Assembly: GCA_910589555.1 (NCBI GenBank)
Contig: CAJUTE010000045.1
Span: forward strand, 1-21,864
Source: an uncultured Muribaculum sp.
GTDB lineage: Bacteria; Bacteroidota; Bacteroidia; Bacteroidales; Muribaculaceae
DNA length: 21,864 nt
Reading direction: 5' to 3'
Shown in pieces: positions 13,958 to 21,864 of this stretch (positions are counted from its first letter, which is position 1; each line of letters begins with the position of its first letter). The notes below the pieces were generated by a model. The model saw nothing but the letters and a program-made list of their open reading frames with translations. It searched no databases and was not told the origin of the DNA. The translations under genes and the position numbers were made by a program.

Positions 13958-16336
13958 TTAGTAAGCACCGTGACCTATAGCATGGAATGCGGCGGGCATA
14001 CCTGAAGCCTTAGTCCACTCTTCGCGCGGAGCCATCTTCCAACGGAAGTCACCGATATTCTTTTGATAGATTTCATGACCGGTAACTTTGGCGTCGGTGT
14101 TGTAGTAAAGGTCAAGCACTTCGCGACGGTGTCTGTTGCGGTTGGCTTCCATGTCCTTTGACTGGTGGTGAGGAGGATTAACCTTGCTCATCAATTCTGA
14201 AGGCAGAAGAGCATAAGAACCTACTCTTACCACAAGGTCGTTATCAGGATGCATGGCTGAACCGGCAGGACCTCCGTTGAATGATTTCTCTTTGAACTTG
14301 CCGATGGAGTTGGAAGTGGTAGAGAATGGAGATGCAGTGAACACCTGGTCATCTTCCTGCTTGTTGGGATCCCAGTTGCAGCTATAGTTGTCATGCACTT
14401 CAAAGAATACTTCGGCAGGTTCACCGTTGATGTCGTTGAACTGAGAGCCCTTGAAGTTCATGGCGCGTTCATCATCGAGATCCTTTGCCATCATGAAGAG
14501 GTTGTTGGTGATCTTGAATGTTGAACCGGTAGGAATATAGCGCATATCAAACATACTTGTAGCCGTGATGGTGTTGTAGTTGATGATGGTGTTGTTGGAG
14601 AACTCAACATTCCATTTCACGCTTGACGGCCATGGACGATTTTCTTTTTCATAGAGGAATGCGCCGCTCGGGCTGTCAAGAAGGGTGTTGTTGCGTACAA
14701 TACAATTCTTGAACACGTTGGAGATTCCTGATACGGGCTTGCCGTCGGAAGCTACGAGTGCATAACCGGTTCCCTTGTTGCCATAGTTTCCGCAGTTCCA
14801 AAGTACGCAGTTCTCGATGAGAAGTTTTTCAAAGGTCTTACGCTTTGATCCCTGCACGCGAATAAAGCCGCGGATGAATCCCTGGAATGTACAGTTTCTG
14901 ATCTGGAATGAGTTGAATGTCACTGCAAGACCGTCGGAATACATATTTGCGATGTAGTTACCGGTATTGTCGCCATAACCAGCTTCTTGGTCATTGTAGT
15001 TACGTGCTAATGGAACATCGAAGTCGATATCTTGAATGATCACGTCATCAACGAAAATAGGAGCGTCGGCTTCACCGGTTTCTTTTCTCTTGCCAAATAC
15101 GAAGTTACATCCGAAAGAAGAGGAATTGGTCTCTTCACGGTCGATACCCTTCATGTAGACTTTAGCACGGAGACCGTTGTCGGCATCCTCTTTACGAGTG
15201 CGCAAAGTGAAGCCTTTCGAAATCTGAAGGCTGTTGAACAAGTAGTAGGTTTTTCCTCCTTCAAGTTCGAAGATTGTGCCTTCAGCGAGCTCGGTGTCAC
15301 GCATGAAGTTGTCGAGAATAGTGTCGATACGCACGCATCTGAATTCGCGAGCTTCGGGAATTGTATCGGCGGCAAGATATTCTTCTTTCCAGTCGAGAAG
15401 GATAGGCTGTCCGGGTTCTCCGGTTGTACGCGGAGAGATAGTGTTGTAGACAGCGTCAACGTATATGGGCTGATTGCTGTTGTAGACATTGACCACGTAT
15501 GCCGAGTTCTTGGTAAGACCGACGAGATCGATGTAGCCGTTTTCTTTTTCCTCATCAGTCAGGACATGAACATAACGCTTGATATCAGGATCGTAGGTGA
15601 AATTGGGATCCTCAAATGTAGCGGTGGGATTGGATGTTGAGATCATGACATGAATCTGGTCGAAAACGAATTTTCCGTCCTCCATCTCGAAATGCTCAGT
15701 CCAAAGAGTGGGCTCGCCGTAACCTGCGGTGGCAACATTATTGTCAAAAGTCACGCGCATGGTAGTCTCGGTCTTGTCAGAGAAGCTGAGCACATCAGGC
15801 ACGTCATAGCGGTCATTGGTGGTCAATCCGAAATAGTTTGCCCAGTCAGATGTGCTGCCGTGTCCGAACCACTTGGAGTGATAGGGACTGTCAAGGTCGA
15901 TTGAGCCGTCGGCTTGGCGAGCCTTTTCCGACAGTGTTCTGATTGAGAAATAATAAACCTGGCTATATTCAAGATGTTCACGCACGAGTTCTGTCACATT
16001 GGAATCTACGATTGTATCAAGATACAGATAGGTGTCCTCCATCCAGCGTTCGGGATGTCCCAGCACGCTCTGAGAGTTGCATATACGGATCTGATATCCG
16101 GCACTTCCCGGAATTTCAGTCCAGGAAAGCCATATCTTGTTGGCAATCTCTTCGTCTACGTGTGATGACTTCAAGTAGTCACTTGTTCCGGTGTTGTTGT
16201 CGTGAAGGAAGAGAGCCATGTGCTCTCGTCCTTCGATCATATCCGGGTCATCCGCCTTGACATTGTAAGTGTCGTCCTCGCAAGATACGAGAGTCACGGC
16301 AGTCAGGGCTAATAAACTATATAAGAATTTTTTCAT
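13958..16336 (-). CDS. SusE-position surface lipoprotein with FN3-like domains and a right-handed beta-helix (DUF4957/DUF5123 type)
   Basis: This 792-residue protein has a lipoprotein signal ending LVS-C19, followed at once by EDD. Acidic residues right after the lipid Cys fit the Bacteroidota signal for export to the cell surface. The N-terminal half has two FN3-like segments (about 66-136 and 168-292). From about 351 to 640 come repeated short turns such as VIIQDIDFDV, FQIRNCTFQG, LLIENCVLWN, VFKNCIVRNN and FSNNTIINYN, a clear parallel beta-helix. This architecture is known in lipoproteins of Bacteroides polysaccharide loci, some of them pectin loci. The protein occupies the SusE/F slot, 27 bases after susD, so a glycan-binding role is likely. 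No pectate-lyase catalytic motif was recognised; weak enzymatic activity is not excluded. Confidence 0.82.
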   Translation of the reverse strand: MKKFLYSLLALTAVTLVSCEDDTYNVKADDPDMIEGREHMALFLHDNNTGTSDYLKSSHVDEEIANKIWLSWTEIPGSAGYQIRICNSQSVLGHPERWMEDTYLYLDTIVDSNVTELVREHLEYSQVYYFSIRTLSEKARQADGSIDLDSPYHSKWFGHGSTSDWANYFGLTTNDRYDVPDVLSFSDKTETTMRVTFDNNVATAGYGEPTLWTEHFEMEDGKFVFDQIHVMISTSNPTATFEDPNFTYDPDIKRYVHVLTDEEKENGYIDLVGLTKNSAYVVNVYNSNQPIYVDAVYNTISPRTTGEPGQPILLDWKEEYLAADTIPEAREFRCVRIDTILDNFMRDTELAEGTIFELEGGKTYYLFNSLQISKGFTLRTRKEDADNGLRAKVYMKGIDREETNSSSFGCNFVFGKRKETGEADAPIFVDDVIIQDIDFDVPLARNYNDQEAGYGDNTGNYIANMYSDGLAVTFNSFQIRNCTFQGFIRGFIRVQGSKRKTFEKLLIENCVLWNCGNYGNKGTGYALVASDGKPVSGISNVFKNCIVRNNTLLDSPSGAFLYEKENRPWPSSVKWNVEFSNNTIINYNTITATSMFDMRYIPTGSTFKITNNLFMMAKDLDDERAMNFKGSQFNDINGEPAEVFFEVHDNYSCNWDPNKQEDDQVFTASPFSTTSNSIGKFKEKSFNGGPAGSAMHPDNDLVVRVGSYALLPSELMSKVNPPHHQSKDMEANRNRHRREVLDLYYNTDAKVTGHEIYQKNIGDFRWKMAPREEWTKASGMPAAFHAIGHGAY

Positions 16337-16363
16337 TTTTCTGTTAAGGTTGAATTAAGATTA

Positions 16364-18475
16364 TTAATAACCGTAGTAGTTAACATAAACGCCGGCTCCG
16401 TCGCGGATAGCAGCTGCAGGGTAAGGCAGGATATAGCGCACGGGAGGGAATTCAGCGGGCACATCGGTGATTGCAGTGAAGTCACTGTTGATCACGCCGG
16501 TGCGATGTCCGTTGGAAATGTATTCAACTTCAGTGTTGCGGTCGCGGTACACATAGCCGAGAAGAGAGTAGCAAACCTCTGCTGAGATATAACCGTCGCC
16601 TGAACGGTGCTTGTTGTACATCTCATTTTCGATGGTGAGGTTATACAGGTTTTCGGTTGCGCCATTTGCTTTCACGCGTTTAGCTTTCTTTGCTTCATCG
16701 GCGGTGTATTTCGACCAGATTTTGTAGACATCCACATATTGAAGCTGAGTGTTGGGGAATGCTGATACCTTGATAGGATCAACGGCAACGTCAGAATCCA
16801 CACCATCCAGTCTCATGGTTTCTACTGTACCTACATTTTCAAGTGTTCTGTAGTAAGGGTAAAGCATGATTTGGTCAGAGTAGAAACCTTCGCTTAGACC
16901 GTCATGTTCAGTCAGCTTGTCGGCATAGCTGTCACCCTGACCGATCTTCTGGTCAGCGATGAGGCAGTGACGTAAGAAAGTGTAATACAATTCACGACCG
17001 TAAATATTGTTGCGGACGAGGTCACGCCAACGCAGGTTTTCACCGGCAAATTCAAATTTACGTTCATCGAGCACGATATCGAGGAATGCATCTTTAGTGC
17101 TTGCGTTTGCGATGTAAGCATCAACTTTGTCAGCGGTGTTTCCGGTGTGGCGGAATGCGCGTTCACGCACTTGCTTTAAAGCTGCGACAGCCTCAGGAGT
17201 AGGACCGTTGTGTACTTCATTTGACGCTTCGGCAAACATCAGCAATATATCGGTGTAGCGCATATACGGGAAGTTAATACCGGTGCTACCTGCTGAAGTG
17301 TTGCCAAGACCCTGCTTAGCCCATAATTTAGACCATTTGTTGTTGTAGAGGGTATAGGAATCGCTCTCGAATGAAGGTTTGCCGTCATAAGCATAGTTCC
17401 ATATTCCGAAAAGATATTTCTGGCGGATGTCATCCGGATCGAAGAGATACGGAGCAAGACCGTGTAGACGAACAGAGCTTGATGTGCCACCCCATGAGTA
17501 GTTGGTCTGTGAATCGTTGGTGTTGAACTTAGGACCGTGGATATAGCCAATGTTGCCTGAGTTGTCCTTTGCGAAAGGAATCTCAAAGATGGGGTCGTCG
17601 CTGTTGTTGATCACATTGTTGCATTCGTCTACAAACACATCAATAAATGATTTTGTAAGAGAATGGCTGTTCATTGCGATAACTTCACCGGCATACTTTT
17701 CAGCTTTCTTGTAGTAATCAAGATAATTGTCGGGACGTTTCATTATGCCGACAGATGTTTTGTCGTTCTTGTCAGCTTCAAGAGTGTAGCCGCCTGCAGT
17801 CAATGACATACGTGCGAGAAGACCGTAAGCAAGTTCACGACCGATGCGTTCGACACCTTCTGATATTTCGGCGGTCGCCTTCATCTTGGGGGCTATTGCC
17901 TCAACATCGGCTATCATGTCGTCGAGAATAGTGTGGCGGTCAACCACGGGGAATCTCACATCGTCAGCTTTGGTAGCGGGGACACGGCTGTAAGGTATGT
18001 CGCCGAAGTACCACACCAGCTCATGATATAGAATGGCACGGATACAGTATGCTTCTCCGAGCATCTGCATGATGTCGGCATCCTCTTCATCAAAAATGGA
18101 GCTGCTTTCAACACCGGCTATAAACATATTGCAGTACTCAATTCCGTTATAGCACTGGCGCCACAGGTTGTTGGCATCCGCACTTTCGGCTGTAGAGTCA
18201 AATCGTTTTGAGTTGCCGGTGCCATAAGTATCGCTGGTGAATGTAGCGAAATCAATGTCGCTGTTGAGAATAAGGTTGTTGACCAACAGGCTCGAATAGG
18301 GTGACATCAACTTGGCATAAACTCCGTTGAGTGCAAGATTCATGTCATAAGTGGTTGAATACACATAGTCATATTCAAACATTGACGGTGAATCTACATC
18401 CAAGTAGTCGTTACAAGATGTTGTCATCAACCCTGTTACAGCGACACCAGCTAATAATATATTGCGTAGTTTCAT
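16364..18475 (-). CDS. SusD/RagB-family surface nutrient-binding lipoprotein
   Basis: The 703-residue protein begins with a lipoprotein signal ending TTS-C21 and the family-typical NDYLDVDSP (22-30). The helical TPR-like SusD core follows, for example the A-YCIRAILYHELVWYFGDIPY stretch near 142-162, with LDERKFEFAGENLRWRDLVR further on, a hallmark of the C-terminal part. SusD proteins sit on the SusC barrel as a lid and bind the incoming glycan or peptide. At 703 residues it is clearly longer than the roughly 550 of SusD itself. It lies 21 bases after its SusC partner and 27 before the beta-helix lipoprotein, so the three are co-transcribed. The ligand is unknown. Confidence 0.95.
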   Translation of the reverse strand: MKLRNILLAGVAVTGLMTTSCNDYLDVDSPSMFEYDYVYSTTYDMNLALNGVYAKLMSPYSSLLVNNLILNSDIDFATFTSDTYGTGNSKRFDSTAESADANNLWRQCYNGIEYCNMFIAGVESSSIFDEEDADIMQMLGEAYCIRAILYHELVWYFGDIPYSRVPATKADDVRFPVVDRHTILDDMIADVEAIAPKMKATAEISEGVERIGRELAYGLLARMSLTAGGYTLEADKNDKTSVGIMKRPDNYLDYYKKAEKYAGEVIAMNSHSLTKSFIDVFVDECNNVINNSDDPIFEIPFAKDNSGNIGYIHGPKFNTNDSQTNYSWGGTSSSVRLHGLAPYLFDPDDIRQKYLFGIWNYAYDGKPSFESDSYTLYNNKWSKLWAKQGLGNTSAGSTGINFPYMRYTDILLMFAEASNEVHNGPTPEAVAALKQVRERAFRHTGNTADKVDAYIANASTKDAFLDIVLDERKFEFAGENLRWRDLVRNNIYGRELYYTFLRHCLIADQKIGQGDSYADKLTEHDGLSEGFYSDQIMLYPYYRTLENVGTVETMRLDGVDSDVAVDPIKVSAFPNTQLQYVDVYKIWSKYTADEAKKAKRVKANGATENLYNLTIENEMYNKHRSGDGYISAEVCYSLLGYVYRDRNTEVEYISNGHRTGVINSDFTAITDVPAEFPPVRYILPYPAAAIRDGAGVYVNYYGY

Positions 18476-18496
18476 TGTAATTTTGTGATTTAAAGA

Positions 18497-21400
18497 TTAG
18501 AATGTTACGTTAACACCCACTACATAGCCGCGAGAACGCGGGTACTTGTTGTAGTCGAATGAAGGTGTAAGACCGCTCATGATGTCAACCTCGGGGTCGA
18601 AACCTGAGTAGTTGGTGATAGTGAACAGGTTGCTTACAGAACCATAGAGACGAAGACGGCTCATGCACACTTTCTTGGTCCACTTCTGCGGGAAGGTGTA
18701 GCCGATGGTGATGTCGGTACAGCGAAGGAATGAACCATCCTCAACAAAGTAATCGAGAGGAACATTGCTTACGAAGTCACCCGGGTTCCAGCGTTTAGCG
18801 CCTGCGTTATACTCAACATATTGCTCGGGGCTGACATTGTAGTTGTTCTTGTAGAGGTTCTCCGAGTTGTTGCGGTAGGTGTAACGCCAACGGTCCTGAG
18901 CGAATTCGGCAAGTACGTTATGCCATACAGTGTTGCTCTTGCCGCAGGTTGAGAGTGCCTGTGCTGTTGCATTGTAGATGTCGAAGTCGAGGAAGTAAGT
19001 GAAGTTGGCGGTAAGGTCAAAGTTCTTCCACTGAGCGTTTACGGTGAAACCACCCTGAAGTTTGGGAGTAGTGTTACCGATTACTTTCTGGTCGGCAGAA
19101 GTGATTTGTCCGTCGCCGTTTAGATCCTTGAACTTGGGTTTGCCGGGAAGAGTGGCGTCGCCTGAGTAAGATCCGCCCATCACGTCAGAGCTCATGATGA
19201 CAGTTTTATCACGTCCTTCAAGAGGCATGTGAAGCTCGTCGCTGCCGTCACGCGGTTCAGCTGCATTGCTGTTGCGCGGATTGAAGTAGAATTCATCAGG
19301 GCTGTATAGTCCGTCGTAAACAAATCCGTAGATGAGACCCACCTGGCTGCCCACGCGGAGACGGTACATATTGTAAGCGTCGCTGATGTATTTGGGAGCG
19401 GTGTTGCCCATTTCGTTTTCGGTGCCGTTGAGTTTGTCAACTTTCATTTTGTTGGCTCCGAGAGTGAAAGTCGCACTCAAGTTATAGTCTTTGCCGCGAA
19501 GGATTTCGCCGTTGATGGTCAATTCGACACCCTTGTTGGTGATCTGACCGATGTTCTGCCACTGGTAGCGATAACCGGTATTGGTCAACATTGAAACGCG
19601 GTGGAGAAGGTCGCTGGTGGTGTTCCAATACAACTCAGGGGTGATTGACAAGCGGTTGTCAAACATTGAGAGGTCCACTGCCACGTTGCGGGTGAGGGTT
19701 GTTTCCCATTTGATTTTCGGGTTGGGAAGATAGTCGCTCACGCTGTAGTAGAGTTCGCCGTTCACGGTAGATTCGCCGAAACCGGGACCGCCTGATGATG
19801 ACATTCCGTAAACAATGTTCCACATATCAGCCTTGGTCAAGTTCTTACCTGCCTTACCGATAGCGGCACGGATTTTCAAGTTGTTGATCACAGGAGCTGA
19901 ATCTTTCATGAAATTCTCGTTAGATACAACCCAACCGGCTGATACCGACGGGAAGAATCCCCAACGCTTGTCGCTTGAGTAGAATGAAGTACCATCGGCA
20001 CGTGCTGTGAGTGAGATGAGGTACTTGTGGTCGTAATTATAGTTAACCTGACCGAAATATGACTGAAGATTGTTGGGAGTGCCTTTAGAAGAGGTCGCTT
20101 CAGCATTTTCACCCATGCCCATCATTGAAAGCGCTTTGTCAGCAGTGATGTCGTGGGGGAAATAGCGGTTCTCCATTACATTCTTGGATGACTGAGAGTG
20201 CTGGATTTCATAACCGAGGAGGAAGTAGAAATTGTTCTTCTCACGGAGTGTCCAGTCATAGTTGGCTGTGGTTGTCCAGATATATTTATCAGTCTGAACT
20301 TTTTCAATCGAAGCCACCGGAAGGTTGCGGTTATTGGTTGCCTCGGCAGTACCTACAGCATAAAACTTGTCGAGCTGCGAGAAAGCTACGCTGTAAGCTC
20401 CTTCAGTACGCAGTGTGAGACCGGCGAAAGGTTTCCACTCCAATGAAGCCTGATTAGTGATGGTGTAAGAGTGCTTCTTGTACTGGTTGCGCTTGATGTC
20501 GCTTACAGGATTGGTATACTCAAATTCTTTTTCTGCGTCAGCGTCAAACACGCCTTCTTGCCAATTGGCAAATTCACGCAGACCGTTGGTGGGACGATAC
20601 TTGAGCACGTCAATGATACCACCTGTACCCACGTGGTCACCACCCTCGCCAAGGTCGCGGCGATAAGACATCTTGGGGTTGAAAGTCAATGTAAGGTTCT
20701 TGCTGAGTTTGGTGTTCAACTTGGTGTTGATGTTGGTGCGGCGCACGCCGGTGTTAAGGATGATACCCTTGTCCTCGCTCTGAGTGATCGAGATGTTGTA
20801 ACGGGTGTTCTCTGTACCACCGCCGATTGATACGTTTGCCGAGTAGCTCATCGGAGTGTTGCCCATAACCTCGTCCTGCCAGTCGTGAGTAGGCATATAC
20901 TCATACATGGAGAGGTCGTAGGGGTGACCGAAATTGAAACGGAATTTTTTAGCTTCAGTAGAGCGGGTTGATGTTCCGATCAAACGGTCATACTGGTAGT
21001 CAACAAAGTTGTAGCTGTCCATAAGGTCAAGCTGCTTTGTGATGTGGCTCCAAGTCAATGATCCGTTGAATGAAACGGTGGTCTTGCCCTCTTTGGCGCT
21101 CTTGGTGGTCACAACAACAACACCGTTACCACCCTTGGCTCCATAGATAGCGGTCAACGACGCATCCTTGAGGATGTCGATTGACTGGATGTCGCTCGGT
21201 GGGATGTCGTTGATGTTGTCCTGCTGGAAACCGTCGACGATAAACAACGGGTTGGAGTCAGAACCTTCACCTACTGAAATAGAAGCCGTACCACGGATGC
21301 GGATGTTGACATCGGCACCGGGCTGACCGTCGACTGTGGTAACCTGCACACCGGCAACCTTACCCTGAAGTGCTACCGCAGCTGATGACACGGGGACAAC

Positions 21401-21814
21401 TTCAAGTTTGGCGCCTGACACTGAACCGACTGAACCGGTCAAGTCGCGACGTGCGCGTGTGCCGCCATAACCAACGACTACTACCTCTTCAAGAGCTGAG
21501 GCGTCGCTGCTCAGGACTATCTTCATCTCACCCTGGGTTGCGTCAACCTCCTGGGCTTTATAACCAACATAGCTGATGACGAGCTTGGCGCCTCGCGGAA
21601 CCGAGATCGTGAAGTTTCCGTCAATGTCAGCTACTGTACCGTTCTTGGGGTTGCTCTTCTGCACGACTGTTGCGCCGATAAGCGGCTCGTCGGTGTCATC
21701 AAGCACCACACCTTTGACGGTGATGTTCTGTGCAAGCATTCCCAGCGGAGCTAAAAACAATAGCGCCAGCGTGAGAAGGAGCCTGCTTCGAATGCTTTTT
21801 GCATCTTTCTTCAT
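18497..21814 (-). CDS. SusC/RagA-family TonB-dependent outer-membrane transporter
   Basis: This 1105-residue protein is the outer-membrane barrel that imports ligand held by SusD, powered by TonB. Order: signal peptide (1-28, hydrophobic LLLTLALLFLAPLGMLA), a carboxypeptidase-regulatory-like domain (about 31-100, containing GVVLDDTDEPLIGATV and SYVGYKAQEV), a TonB-box-like EEVVVVGYG (109-117), a plug domain (about 120-240 with the LQGKVAGVQV and NIRIRGTAS blocks), then the barrel ending VVGVNVTF with a terminal Phe. Cleavage after Ala28 would leave Gln29 at the N-terminus, which fits the Bacteroidota Q-rule. It is the first gene of the SusCD operon. The 50 bases upstream within the window show no TAnnTTTG element, so the promoter is probably outside. 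Confidence 0.96.
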   Translation of the reverse strand: MKKDAKSIRSRLLLTLALLFLAPLGMLAQNITVKGVVLDDTDEPLIGATVVQKSNPKNGTVADIDGNFTISVPRGAKLVISYVGYKAQEVDATQGEMKIVLSSDASALEEVVVVGYGGTRARRDLTGSVGSVSGAKLEVVPVSSAAVALQGKVAGVQVTTVDGQPGADVNIRIRGTASISVGEGSDSNPLFIVDGFQQDNINDIPPSDIQSIDILKDASLTAIYGAKGGNGVVVVTTKSAKEGKTTVSFNGSLTWSHITKQLDLMDSYNFVDYQYDRLIGTSTRSTEAKKFRFNFGHPYDLSMYEYMPTHDWQDEVMGNTPMSYSANVSIGGGTENTRYNISITQSEDKGIILNTGVRRTNINTKLNTKLSKNLTLTFNPKMSYRRDLGEGGDHVGTGGIIDVLKYRPTNGLREFANWQEGVFDADAEKEFEYTNPVSDIKRNQYKKHSYTITNQASLEWKPFAGLTLRTEGAYSVAFSQLDKFYAVGTAEATNNRNLPVASIEKVQTDKYIWTTTANYDWTLREKNNFYFLLGYEIQHSQSSKNVMENRYFPHDITADKALSMMGMGENAEATSSKGTPNNLQSYFGQVNYNYDHKYLISLTARADGTSFYSSDKRWGFFPSVSAGWVVSNENFMKDSAPVINNLKIRAAIGKAGKNLTKADMWNIVYGMSSSGGPGFGESTVNGELYYSVSDYLPNPKIKWETTLTRNVAVDLSMFDNRLSITPELYWNTTSDLLHRVSMLTNTGYRYQWQNIGQITNKGVELTINGEILRGKDYNLSATFTLGANKMKVDKLNGTENEMGNTAPKYISDAYNMYRLRVGSQVGLIYGFVYDGLYSPDEFYFNPRNSNAAEPRDGSDELHMPLEGRDKTVIMSSDVMGGSYSGDATLPGKPKFKDLNGDGQITSADQKVIGNTTPKLQGGFTVNAQWKNFDLTANFTYFLDFDIYNATAQALSTCGKSNTVWHNVLAEFAQDRWRYTYRNNSENLYKNNYNVSPEQYVEYNAGAKRWNPGDFVSNVPLDYFVEDGSFLRCTDITIGYTFPQKWTKKVCMSRLRLYGSVSNLFTITNYSGFDPEVDIMSGLTPSFDYNKYPRSRGYVVGVNVTF

Positions 21815-21864
21815 GGTTGCATTTGAAATAGTTAATAATTATTTTAATATTTGCACTGTTGCCT

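Noticed and set aside
15032..15640. A 202-codon plus-strand frame opposite the beta-helix lipoprotein
   Set aside because: It is antisense to a well-supported gene, has no promoter or recognisable domain, and reflects codon bias of the opposite strand.

Overview
The window reads as chromosomal DNA from a gut-type member of the Bacteroidota, most likely order Bacteroidales. The evidence is a SusC/SusD nutrient-uptake pair, several lipoproteins with Bacteroidota-style lipoboxes, weak Shine-Dalgarno signals, and promoters of the TTTG / TAnnTTTG type seen in front of several genes. Base composition is near 50% GC by eye, which would suit a family such as Muribaculaceae, but that placement is inference. 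Most genes are ordinary housekeeping or nutrient-uptake genes. I did not find a clearly new multi-gene system.

Layout, left to right. Positions 1-403 hold no gene. They contain a run of hairpins ending in an intrinsic terminator (possibly the 3' end of a structured RNA or transcript entering from the left) and three degenerate copies of a hairpin-bearing repeat. Next is a MarR-GNAT fusion regulator (minus strand) whose promoter, palindromic operator and probably leaderless start can be read directly. A four-gene minus-strand operon follows (6153 down to 1480): a glutaminyl-cyclase-like M28 lipoprotein, SufE, and two tandem POT peptide transporters. Upstream of it is a duplicated ABC ATPase of ModF/Uup-like architecture, divergent from tyrS (plus strand). 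tyrS converges on trxA (minus) over a shared bidirectional terminator. dnaE (minus) lies behind trxA.

The right third (21814 down to 13328, minus strand) is a SusC-SusD-beta-helix lipoprotein operon, which looks like the uptake core of a polysaccharide utilisation locus. It is followed by a small lipoprotein resembling the GldD family. No glycan-degrading enzyme, sensor or sigma/anti-sigma regulator is present inside the window, so the substrate cannot be fixed. The SusC promoter lies at or beyond the right edge.

The genes connect loosely. The glutaminyl-cyclase-like enzyme could cap exported proteins that start with Gln after signal-peptide cleavage, and the SusC protein here appears to carry exactly such an N-terminus (residue 29). 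The two POT carriers sit behind that enzyme and suggest peptide or amino-acid-derivative uptake. Both depart from the canonical POT proton-coupling motif at the same residue. The most checkable regulatory observations are the MarR operator/leaderless promoter, the matching promoter placement before the ABC ATPase, and a textbook trxA promoter.
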